NCBI GenBank assembly: GCA_964019135.1
Contig: OZ025248.1
Location: 36,697,670-36,761,669, forward strand
Origin: Arenicola marina
Lineage: Eukaryota > Annelida > Polychaeta > Arenicolidae
Direction: 5' to 3'
DNA length: 64,000 bases
Shown: positions 35,140 to 47,200 of the stretch, one piece after another
Numbering within the stretch: position 1 is the first letter of the stretch
How the letters are laid out: each line of letters begins with the position of its first letter
Position numbers and translations under genes: made by a program
The notes under the pieces: generated by a model
Told to the model about the DNA's origin: nothing
The model's database searches: none
What the model saw: the letters and a program-made list of their open reading frames with translations, nothing else

Positions 35140-38100
35140 GTGGGCGAGTAGGGCTGATGGTGATAGGGGACAGGTGTGAGGTGTCTATTAAATCACACAT
35201 GTCGGGGTGTAGGGCTCATGGTGATAGGGGGCAGGTGTGAGGTGTCTATTAAATCACACATGTCGGGGTGTAGGGCTCATGGTGATAGGGGGCAGGTGTG
35301 GTGGGGTGTAGGGCTGATGGTGATAGGGGGCAGGTGTGAGGTGTCTATTAAATCACACATGTCGGGGTGTAGGGCTCATGGTGATAGGGGACAGGTGTGA
35401 GGTGTCTATTAAATCACACATGTCGGGGTGTAGGGCTCATGGTGATAGGGGACAGGTGTGGGTGGGGTGAAGGGCTGATGGTGATAGGGGACAGGTGTGA
35501 GGTGTCTATTAAATCACACATGTGAGGGTGTAGGGCTCATGGTGATAGGGGACAGGTGTGAGGTGTCTATTAAATCACACATGTGAGGGTGTAGGGCTCA
35601 TGGTGATAGGGGACAGGTGTGGGTGGGGTGAAGGGCTGATGGTGATAGGGGACAGGTGTGAGGTGTCTATTAAATCACACATGTGAGGGTGAAGGGCTGA
35701 TGGTGATAGGGGACAGGTGTGAGGTGTCTATTAAATCACACATGTCGGGGTGGAGGGCTCATGGTGATAGGGGGCAGGTGTGTGGTGTCTATTAAATCGC
35801 ACATGTCGGGGTGTAGGGCTCATGGTGATAGGGGACAGATGTGGGTGGGGTGTAGGGCTCATGGTGATAGGGGGCAGGTGTGTGGTGTCTATTAAATCAC
35901 ACATATCGGGGTGTAGGGCTGATGGTGATAGGGGACAGGTGTGAGGTGTCTATTAAATCACACATGTCGGGGTGTAGGGCTCATGGTGATAGGGGACAGG
36001 TGTGAGGTGTCTTTTAAATCACACATGTCGGGGTGTAGGGCTCATGGTGATAGGGGACAGGTGTAAGGTGTCTATTAAATCACACATGTGAGGGTGTAGG
36101 GCTCATGGTGATAGGGGACAGGTGTGGGTGGGGTGAAGGGCTGATGGTGATAGGGGACAGGTGTGAGGTGTCTATTAAATCACACATGTCGGGGTGAAGG
36201 GCTGATGGTGATAGGGGACAGGTGTGAGGTGTCTATTAAATCACACATGTGAGGGTGTAGGGCTCATGGTGATAGGGGACAGGTGTGGGTGGGGTGAAGG
36301 GCTGATGGTGATAGGGGACAGGTGTGAGGTGTCTATTAAATCACACATGTGAGGGTGAAGGGCTGATGGTGATAGGGGACAGGTGTGAGGTGTCTATTAA
36401 ATCACACATGTTGGGGTGTAGGGCTCATGGTGATAGGGGACAGGTGTGAGGTGTCTATTAAATCACACATGTCGGGGTGTAGGGCTGATGGTGATAGGGG
36501 ACAGGTGTGAGGTGTCTATTAAATCACACATGTCGGGGTGAAGGGCTGATGGTGATAGGGGACAGGTGTGAGGTGTCTATTAAATCACACATGTCGGGGT
36601 GAAGGGCTGATGGTGATAGGGGACAGGTGTGAGGTGTCTATTAAATCACACATGTCGGGGTGTAGGGTTCATGGTGATAGGGGACAGGTGTGGGTGGGGT
36701 TTAGGGCTCATGGTGATAGGGGGCAGGTGTGAGGTGTCTATTAAATCACACATGTCGGGGTGTAGGGCTGATGGTGATAGGGGACAGGTGTGAGGTGTCT
36801 ATTAAATCACACATGTCGGGGTGAAGGGCTGATGGTGATAGGGGACAGGTGTGAGGTGTCTATTAAATCACACATGTCGGGGTGTAGGGCTCATGGTGAT
36901 AGGGGGCAGGTGTGGGTGGGGTGAAGGGCTGATGGTGATAGGGGACAGGTGTGGGTGGGGTGAAGGGCTGATGGTGATAGGGGACAGGTGTGAGGTGTCT
37001 ATTAAATCACACATGTCGGGGTGAAGGGCTGATGGTGATAGGGGACAGGTGTGAGGTGTCTATTAAATCACACATGTCGGGGTGTAGGGCTCATGGTGAT
37101 AGGGGGCAGGTGTGAGGTGTCTATTAAATCACACATGTCGGGGTGTAGGGCTCATGGTGATAGGGGGCAGGTGTGAGGTGTCTATTAAATCACACATGTC
37201 GGGGTGTAGGGCTGATGGTGATAGGGGACAGGTGTGAGGTGTCTATTAAATCACACATGTGAGGGTGTAGGGCTCATGGTGATAGGGGACAGGTGTGGGT
37301 GGGGTGAAGGGCTGATGGTGATAGGGGACAGGTGTGAGGTGTCTATTAAATCACACATGTCGGGGTGAAGGGCTGATGGTGATAGGGGACAGGTGTGAGG
37401 TGTCTATTAAATCACACATGTCGGGGTGTAGGGTTCATGGTGATAGGGGGCAGGTGTGGGTGGGGTGAAGGGCTGATGGTGATAGGGGACAGGTGTGAGG
37501 TGTCTATTAAATCACACATGTCGGGGTGTAGGGCTGATGGTGATAGGGGACATGTGTGAGGTGTCTATTAAATCACACATGTCGGGGTGTAGGGCTCATG
37601 GTGATAGGGGGGAGGTGTGTGGTGTCTATTAAATCACACATGTCGGGGTGTAGGGCTCATGGTGATAGGGGGCAGGTGTGAGGTGTCTATTAAATCACAC
37701 ATGTTGGGGTGTAGGGCTCATGGTGATAGGGGGCAGGTGTGAGGTGTCTATTAAATCACACATGTGAGGGTGTAGGGCTCATGGTGATAGGGGACAGGTG
37801 TGGGTGGGGTATAGGGCTGATGGTGATAGGGGGCAGGTGTGAGGTGTCTATTAAATCACACATGTTGGGGTGTAGGGCTCATGGTGATAGGGGGCAGGTG
37901 TGAGGTGTCTATTAAATCACACATGTGAGGGTGTAGGGCTCATGGTGATAGGGGACAGGTGTGGGTGGGGTGTAGGGCTCATGGTGATAGGGGGCAGGTG
38001 TGTGGTGTCTATTAAATCACACATGTTGGGGTGTAGGGCTGATGGTGATAGGGGGCAGGTGTGAGGTGTCTATTAAATCACACATGTTGGGGTGTAGGGC

Positions 38101-39978
38101 TCATGGTGATAGGGGACAGGTGTGGGTGGGGTGTAGGGCTCATGGTGATAGGGGGCAGGTGTGTGGTGTCTATTAAATCACACATGTCGGGGTGTAGGGC
38201 TGATGGTGATAGGGGACAGGTGTGAGGTGTCTATTAAATCACACATGTCGGGGTGTAGGGCTCATGGTGATAGGGGGCAGGTGTGAGGTGTCTATTAAAT
38301 CACACATGTTGGGGTGTAGGGCTCATGGTGATAGGGGGCAGGTGTGAGGTGTCTATTAAATCACACATGTGAGGGTGTAGGGCTCATGGTGATAGGGGAC
38401 AGGTGTGGGTGGGGTGTAGGGCTGATGGTGATAGGGGGCAGGTGTGAGGTGTCTATTAAATCACACATGTCGGGGTGTAGGGCTGATGGTGATAGGGGAC
38501 AGGTGTGAGGTGTCTTTTAAATCACACATGTTGGGGTGTAGGGCTGATGGTGATAGGGGACAGGTGTGTGGTGTCTTTTAAATCACACATGTCGGGGTGT
38601 AGGGCTGATGGTGATAGGGGACAGGTGTGTGGTGTCTTTTAAATCACACATGTCGGGGTGTAGGGCTCATGGTGATAGGGGACTGGTGTGGGTGGGGTGT
38701 AGGGCTCATGGTGATAGGGGGCTGGTGTGAGGTGTCTATTAAATCACACATGTGAGTGTGTAGGGCTCATGGTGATAGGGGACAGGTGTGGGTGGGGTGT
38801 AGGGCTGATGGTGATAGGGGACAGGTGTGAGGTGTCTATTAAATCACACATGTTGGGGTGTAGGGCTCATGGTGATAGGGGACAGGTGTGTGGTGTCTTT
38901 TAAATCACACATGTCGGGGTGTAGGGCTCATGGTGATAGGGGACAGGTGTGGGTGGGGTGTAGGGCTCATGGTGATAGGGGACAGGTGTGGGTGGGGTGT
39001 AGGGCTGATGGTGATAGGGGACAGGTGTGAGGTGTCTATTAAATCACACATGTTGGGGTGTAGGGCTCATGGTGATAGGGGACAGGTGTGTGGTGTCTTT
39101 TAAATCACACATGTCGGGGTGTAGGGCTCATGGTGATAGGGGACTGGTGTGGGTGGGGTGTAGGGCTCATGGTGATAGGGGGCTGGTGTGAGGTGTCTAT
39201 TAAATCACACATGTGAGTGTGTAGGGCTCATGGTGATAGGGGACAGGTGTGGGTGGGGTGTAGGGCTGATGGTGATAGGGGACAGGTGTGAGGTGTCTAT
39301 TAAATCACACATGTTGGGGTGTAGGGCTCATGGTGATAGGGGACAGGTGTGTGGTGTCTTTTAAATCACACATGTCGGGGTGTAGGGCTCATGGTGATAG
39401 GGGGCAGGTGTGTGGTGTCTATTTAATCACACATGTTGGGGTGTAGGGCTCATGGTGATAGGGGACAGGTGTGTGGTGTCTATTAAATCACACATGTTGG
39501 GGTGTAGGGCTCATGGTGATAGGGGACAGGTGTGTGGTGTCTATTAAATCACACATGTTGGGGTGTAGGGCTCATGGTGATAGGGGACAGGTGTGGGTGG
39601 GGTGAAGGGCTGATGGTGATAGGGAACAGGTGTGTGGTGTCTTTTAAATCACACATGTCGGGGTGTAGGGCTCATGGTGATAGGGGACAGGTGTGAGTGG
39701 GGTGTAGGGCTCATGGTGATAGGGGGCAGGTGTGTGGTGTCTATTTAATCACACATGTCGGGGTGTAGGGCTCATGGTGATAGGAGACAGGTGTGAGGTG
39801 TCTATTAAATCACACATGTGAGGGTGTAGGGCTGATGGTGATAGGGGACAGGTGTGAGGTGTCTATTAAATCACACATGTGAGGGTGTAGGGCTCATGGT
39901 GATAGGGGACAGGTGTGAGGTGTCTATTAAATCACACATGTCGGGGTGTAGGGCTGATGGTGATAGGGGACGGTGATA
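35140..39978. repeat. Compound 61/39-bp minisatellite (about 80-90 units)
   Basis: Long units (61 bp) contain GGTGTCTATTAAATCACACA, TGTCGGGGTG and TAGGGCTCATGGTGATAGGG. Short units (39 bp) lack the internal ATTAAATCACACATG segment and read GTGTGGGTGGGGTGTAGGGC. About twenty-three short units are scattered among long ones. Variants CTCATGG/CTGATGG, TGTAGGG/TGAAGGG, GGGGACAG/GGGGGCAG and TGTCGGGG/TGTGAGGG recur in linked sets. A segment near 38681-38940 is repeated from 39142, a 461-bp offset, almost without change. Confidence 0.97.
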
Positions 39979-40545
39979 GAGTTTAACATGAAATCATTTC
40001 ATCGATATTTCAAATGTATGTGAAAATCGATAAAATGATGTAGATGATATCTGAATCTAGCTATTTCTGGTTGCAGGACAGCACTGCTATCAGAGACGAA
40101 GTAGAAGGTTTTTGATTAGTATTTAATAAAAGTGACTAGTTCCTGGCGCTAAATCCGCGACACGGCATTATCCTTCCAGTGTCTCCTAATGACTCTGTTT
40201 ATACCGCCGACACGCCTTCAGACCTACCATACAGGTCGCTGTATAACGAATCCATAACAGTGTTTTGGATTGAAAAACGACTGTACTTACGCCCCCCCCC
40301 TCCCCCCCCACCACAGGAATGGCTTGAGACTTGGGGGGGGGGGGCGAGGGGGACGAATTGTATTGATCCCCCAACCAGTAAGGTTTAGACTGTCGCTGTC
40401 GGGTGACACAGGCAAAAACGGTCGCAGATAAAACTAACGCCAGGGAGTGCTCTGGTTTTTTCTCTCTCCTCCCAGCCCCAGGCGTCTCACGTTGTGTCGG
40501 CTGGAGATGGCATCTACCGCCTCCATTGTTTGGCGACTGGCTTTG
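39979..40545. other. Spacer, no gene recognised
   Basis: Unique sequence with a poly-C run near 40292 and a poly-G run near 40337. An imperfect inverted repeat (CATTTCATCGATATTTCA versus TGAAAATCGATAAAATGA) lies at 39997-40035. Confidence 0.45.
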
Positions 40546-42080
40546 TCCAGGGTCTGGCGTGACTAAGGTCTGAGGTGGCCAGGGTGTGATGTGGCCACGG
40601 TGTAGTGGGGCCAGGGTCTGATGTGGCCAGGGTCTGATGTGGCCAGGGTCTGATGTGGCCAGTGTCTGATGTGGCCAGTGTCTGATGTGGCCAGGGTTTG
40701 ATGTGGCCAGTGTCTGAATTGGCCAAGGTCTGATGTGGCCAGTGTCTCATGTGGCACGGCCAGGGTCTGATGTGGCCAGTGTCTCATGTGGCAGGGCCAG
40801 GGTCTGATGTGACCAGGGTCTGATGTGACCAGGGTCTGAGGTGGCCAAGGTCTGATGCGGCCAGGGTCTGATGTGGCCAGTGTCTCATGTGGCAGGGCCA
40901 GTGTCTGATGCGGCCGGGGTCTTATGTGGCCAGGGTCTGATGTGGCCAGGGTCTGATGTGGCCAGGGTGTGGTTTGGCCAGGGTCTGATGTGGTCAAGGT
41001 CTGATGCGGCCAGGCTCTGATGTGACTAAGCTCTGATACAGCTAGGTTGTGGTGGGACCAGGTCTGATGTGGCCAGGGTATGATGTGACTAAGGTTTGAT
41101 GTGGCCGGGGTCTGATGTGACTAAGTTTGTGGTGGGGTCAAGGTCTGATGTGGCCAGGGTCTGATGTAACCAGGGTGTGTTGGGGCCAGGGTCTGATGTG
41201 GCCAGGGTCTGATGTGGCCAGGGTGTGGTGGGGCCAGGGTCTGATGTGGCTAAGGTTGTGGTGGGGTCAAGGTCTGATGTGGCCAGGGTCTGATGTAGCC
41301 AGGGTGTGTTGGGGCCAGGGTCTGATGTGGCAGGGCCAGTGTCTGATGCGGCCAGGGTCTGATGTGGCTAAGGTCTGATGTGGCCAGGGTGTGGTGTGGC
41401 CAGGGTGTGGTGGGGCCAGCGTCTGATGTGGCTAAGGTTGTGGTGGGGTCAAGGTCTGATGTGGCCAGGGTCTGATGTAGCCAGGGTGTGTTGGGGCCAG
41501 GGTCTGATGTATCTAGGGTGTGGTGGGGCCAGGGTCTGATGTTTCCAGGGTCTGATGTGGCCAGGGTCTGATGTGGCCAGGGTGTGGTGGGACCAGGGTC
41601 TGATGTGGCCTAGTTGTGGTGGGGCCAGGGTCTGATGTGGCCAGGGTCTGATGTGGCCATAGTGTGGTGGGACCAGGGTCTGATGTGGCCTGCTTGTGGT
41701 GGTGCCAGGGTCTGATGTGGCCAGGGTCTGATGTGGCCATGGTGTGGTGGGACCAGGGTCTGATGTTTCCAGGGTGTGGTGGGGCAAGGGTCTGATGTGG
41801 CCAGGATGTGGTGTGACCAGGGTCTGATGTGGCCAGGGTCGGATGTGGCCAGGGTCTGATGTGGCCAGGGTGTGGTGGGACCAGGGTCTGATGTGGGTCG
41901 GATATGACCCGTACCTGATGGTACTAGAGCTGATGTGACCAGAGCTGTTATGACCAATGTCTGCCATGATCGGGGCCTGATGTGACCGGGGCCTGATGTG
42001 GCCATGGCTTGATGTGACTGGAGCTGATATGACCAAGGCGCTTATGTGACCGGGGCCTGATGTGACTTATACGTGATGTG
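40546..42080. repeat. 16-bp minisatellite (about 90 copies)
   Basis: The base unit is GTGGCCAGGGTCTGAT. GTGTGGTGGGGCCAGG variants and TGGCTAAGGTTGTGGTGG blocks give a longer-period structure. For example, 41117-41190 and 41248-41325 share a block. Edges beyond 41890 are diverged. Confidence 0.94.
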
Positions 42081-42344
42081 ATTGATTTGGCTGACGGGAA
42101 GTCGGTATAAAACAGAGATATATCGGTGTATGGTCTCAGTTTTCCGCCAGGTCTCCTCCCCCCCCCCCACTCCGCCTATATAATGGGTGGCCGTGGTATT
42201 TACGGTGGCAGTGAATACTTTATCGATGGCCGTCAGTAACAATTAACCTGCCTACTTTCCGCGACCTAAGATAACCTCAAGTAGAGGGATTGCGCAATGA
42301 TGACCATTGAGCGTCCTAGTCGTCTTCCCCGGTGCTGGCTTCTA
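42081..42344. other. Short spacer between two arrays
   Basis: Unique sequence with a C run near 42158. No gene is recognised. Confidence 0.4.
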
Positions 42345-43400
42345 CCAATGACCCCCCCCCCCCGCCTCCCTCACCCACCTTCGCCCACCCTCACCCACCT
42401 TCACGCACCCTCACCCACCCTCAATCTTCTACCAATTACCCCCCTCCCTCACCCTCACTTCACCCTCATCCTACCCTCATCTCAACGTCACCCCACCCTC
42501 ACCCCACCCTCACTCACCCACCCTCACCCACCCTTACGCCACCTTCACGCTTCTGCCAATGCCCCCCCTCTCCCTTTCCCCACCCTCACCCCACCCTAAT
42601 CCACCCTTACCCCACTTTCACCCTTCTACCAATGTCCCCCCTTCGTCACTTTGACCCCACCCTCAACCCACCCTCACCCCACCCTCGCCCTACCCTCTAC
42701 CCACTTTCACCTACCCTCACCCCACCCTCACCCCACCCTCACCTACCCTCACCCCACCCTCACCCCCACCTCCCCACTCACCCTCACCCCACCCTCACCC
42801 CACCCTCACCTACCCTCACCCCCACCTCCCCACTCACCCTCAACCCACCCTCACCCCACCCTCACCCCACCCTCACCCCACCTCCCCACTCACCCTCACC
42901 CCACCCTCACCTACCCTCACCCCCACCTCCCCACTCACCCTCACCCCACCCTCACCTACCCTCACCCCCACCTCCCCACTCGCCCTCACCCCACCCTCAC
43001 CCCACCCTCACCCTACCTCCCCACTCACCCTCACCCCACCCTCACCCCACCCTCACCTACCCTTACCCCCACCTTCCCCACTCGCCCTCACCCCACCCTC
43101 ACCCCACCCTCACCCCACCCTCACCCCACCCTCACCCCACCTCCCTACTCACCCTCACCCAACCCTCACCCCACCCTCACCTACGCTCACCCCCACCTCC
43201 CCACTCGCCCTCACCCCACCCTCATCCCACCCTCACCCCACCCTCACCCCACCCTCACCCCACCCTCACCCCACCCTCACCTACCCTCACCCCCACCTCC
43301 CCACTCGCCCTCACCCCACCCTCACCACACCCTCACCCCACCCTCACCCCACCCTCACCCCACCCTCACCCCACCCTCACCCCACCCTCTCACCCTACCC
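42345..43400. repeat. 11-bp C-rich minisatellite (CCCTCACCCCA)n
   Basis: Copies of CCCTCACCCCA dominate. A longer block with ACCTACCCTCACCCCCACCT and CCCCACTCACCCTCA recurs at least five times between 42735 and 43310. The complementary strand reads TGGGGTGAGGG throughout, with runs of three or four G bases spaced for quadruplex folding. Two overlapping plus-strand frames stay open for 367 and 264 codons and encode only proline/serine/histidine/threonine strings, so I do not call a gene. Confidence 0.96.
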
Positions 43401-44215
43401 ACAGCGGCATTATTTACGAGTTTATTGATCACTGAGATTGTTTGACGTCACGATTCCTTCTCCAGACGGCATCTGGAGCGCGGATCATTGGTGCCGCCCG
43501 GTGCACCGTTTACGGGTAAAGGGGGACTTATTCCTCTGAAGGATGCTCGTATTCTAATACGGAAGTTAAAAAAAAACAGCTTTAGTGCAGGGCATTTAAA
43601 AAACGAATTACCAGAGGGTCCTTTAAATGTCGGCCTCTTTAGATTTAAGCTTTAAGAATTGGTGCGCTCAATGATGTATCCATAATATTGTTTTCCATAT
43701 ACCGCCTCAGTGGCCATGACAACAATGAGAGAGCTAGTTCGGCATTCATGTAGATCTGAGTAGCGTTTCACCGACATTTATTCACCTGTTATTAGTGCGC
43801 AATCATATCAATGTAATTTAAAAACTATATTTATTTATGCAAATCAATGCAAATATATATTTATATACATAAACAATGCTATGCAGGTTTGTCAAAAAAA
43901 TGAGCATTTTAACCCATTTTTCCATATGTCAGTCATGATGACTTGGAAAATACAAACTTTGCTCGAAAAGGTCCCCAGCTAAAATTGCAGGGATCTCTTC
44001 CAACATATGATTCCAAAATATGACGACAACGCTACTATTTGACACCAGGCCACCAGGCCATGGATAAATGCCAGGGTCAGGGGTCACAGATAGCATATCA
44101 AAGGCAAGCATGCCAACGTGAAGCATGCCAACGTGAAGCATGCCAACATGATTCCGACGTTTAGCGTACACCAGGCGGGGCGATGTCGTTGCGCGTCGTC
44201 CTGCTGTGGCCGTCA
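43401..44215. other. Spacer, no gene recognised
   Basis: Unique, partly A/T-rich sequence. A TGACGTCA octamer lies at 43443-43450. Three short copies of AGCATGCCAACGTGA occur at 44105-44150. No gene recognised. Confidence 0.45.
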
Positions 44216-47200
44216 GACACCTATCACTGCAGCAGTCGTGCCATCCTCAATGGGTCCTATATACACCTATCACTGCAGCAGTCGTGCCATCCTCAATGGG
44301 TCCTATATACACCTATCACTGCAGCAGTCGTGCCATCCTGAATGGGTCCTATATACACCTATCACTGCAGCAGTCGTGCCATCCTCAATGGGTCCTACAT
44401 ACACCTATCACTGCAGCAGTCGTGCCATTCTCAATGGGTCCTGTATACACCTATCACTGCAGCAGTCGTGTCATCCTCAATGGGTCCTATATACACCTAT
44501 CACTGCAGCAGTCGTGCCATCCTCAATAGGTCCTGTATACACCTATCACTGCAGCAGTCGTGCCATCCTCAATGGGTCCTATATACACCTATCACTGCAG
44601 CAGTCGTGCCATCCTCAATGGGTCCTATATACACCTATCACTGCAGCAGTCGCGCCATCCTCAATAGGTCCTATATACACCTATCACTGCAGCAGTCGTG
44701 CCATCCTCAATAGGTCCTATATACACCTGTCACTGCAGCAGTCGTGCCATACTCCATGGGTCCTATATACACCTATCACTGCAGCAGTCGTGCCATCCTC
44801 AATGGGTCCTATATACACCTATCACTGCAGCAATCGTGCCATCCTCAATGGGTCCTATATACACCTATCACTGCAGCAGTCGTGCCATCCTCAATGGGTC
44901 CTATATACACCTATCACTGCAGCAGTCGTGCCATCCTCAATGGGTCCTATATACACCTATCACTGCAGCAGTCGTGCCATCCTCAATGGGTCCTATATAC
45001 ACCTATCACTGCAGCAGTCGTGCTATCCTCAATGGGTCCTATATACACCTATCACTGCAGCAGTCGTGCCATCCTCAATGGGTCCTATATACACCTATCA
45101 CTGCAGCAGTCGTGCCATCCTCAATAGGTCCTGTATACACCTATCACTGCAGCAGTCGTGCCATCCTCAATAGGTCCTGTATACACCTATTACTGCAGCA
45201 GTCGTACCATCCTCAATGGGTCCTATATACACCTATCACTGCAGCAGTCGTGCCATCCTCAATGGGTCCTATATACACCTATCACTGCAGCAGTCGTGCC
45301 ATCCTCAATGGGTCCTATATACACCTATCACTGCAGCAGTCGTGCTATCCTCAATGGGTCCTATATACACCTATCACTGCAGCAGTCGTGCCATCCTCAA
45401 TAGGTCCTGTATACACCTATCACTGCAGCAGTCGTGCCATCCTCAATAGGTCCTGTATACACCTATTACTGCAGCAGTCGTACCATCCTCAATGGCTCCT
45501 ATATACACCTATCACTGCAGCAGTCGTGCCATCCTCAATGGGTCCTATATACACCTATCACTGCAGCAGTCGTGCCATCCTCAATAGGTCCTGTATACAT
45601 TTATCACTGCAGCAGTCGTGCCATCCTCAATGGGTCCTGTATACACCTATCACTGCAGCAGTCGTGCCATCCTCAATGGGTCCTATATACACCTATCACT
45701 GCAGCAGTCGTGCCATCCTCAATGGGTCCTATATACACCTATCACTGCAGCAGTCGTGCCATCCTCAATGGGTCCTATATACACCTATCACTGCAGCAGT
45801 CGTGCCATCCTCAATAGGTCCTATATACACCTATCACTGCAGCAGTCGTGCCATCCTCAATAGGCCCTGTATACACCTATCACTGCAGCAGGAGTGCCAC
45901 CCTCAATGGGTCCCACATACACCTATCACTGCAGCAGTCGTGCCATCCTCCATGGGTCCTATATACACCTATCACTGCAGCAGTCGTGCCATCCTCAATG
46001 GGTCCCACATACACCTATCACTGCAGCAGTCGTGCCATCCTCAATGGGTCCTATATACACCTATCACTGCAGCAGTCGTGCCATCCTCAATAGGTCCTGT
46101 ATACACCTATCACTGCCGCAGTCGTGCCATCCTCAAGGGGTCCTATATACACCTATCACTGCAGCAGTCGTGCCATCCTCAATGGGTCCTATATACACCT
46201 ATCACTGCAGCAGTCGTGCCATCCTCAATGGGTCCTATATACACCTATCACTGCAGCAGTCGTGCCATCCTCAATGGGTCCTATATACACCTATCACTGC
46301 AGCAGTCGTGCCATCCTCAATAGGTCCTGTATACACCTATCACTGCAGCAGTCGTGCCATCCTCAATAGGTCCTGTATACACCTATCACTGCAGCAGTCG
46401 TGCCATCCTCAATGGGTCCTATATACACCTATCACTGCAGCAGTCGTGCCATCCTCAATGGGTCCTATATACACCTATCACTGCAGCAGTCGTGCCATCC
46501 TCAATGGATCCTATATACACCTATCACTGCAGCAGTCGTGCCATCCTCAATAGGTCCTATATACACCTATCACTGCAGCAGTCGTGCCATCCTCAATAGG
46601 TCCTATATACACCTGTCACTGCAGCAGTCGTGCCATACTCCATGGGTCCTATATACACCTATCACTGCAGCAGTCGTGCCATCCTCAATGGGTCCTGTAT
46701 ACACCTATCACTGCAGCAGTCGTGCCATCCTCAATGGGTCCTATATACACCTATCACTGCAGCAGTCGTGCCATCCTCAATAGGTCCTATATACACCTGT
46801 CACTGCAGCAGTCGTGCCATCCTCAATAGGTCCTGTATACACCTATCACTGCAGCAGTCGTGCCATCCTCAATGGGTCCTATATACACCTATCACTGCAG
46901 CAGTCGTGCCATCCTCCATGGGTCCTATATACACCTATCACTGCAGCAGTCGTGCCATCCTCAACGGGTCTTATATACACCTATCACTGCAGCAGTCGTG
47001 CCATACTCCATGGGTCCTATATACACCTATCACTGCAGCAGTCGTGCCATCCTCAATGGGTCCTATATACACCTATCACTGCAGCAGTCGTGCCATCCTC
47101 AAGGGGTCCTATATACACCTATCACTGCAGCAGTCGTGCCATCCTCAATGGGTCCTATATACACCTATCACTGCAGCAGTCGTGCCATCCTCAATGGGTC

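Noticed and set aside
42332-43435. 367-codon proline/histidine-rich frame
   Set aside because: Pure consequence of the C-rich 11-bp repeat; a second frame is equally open.
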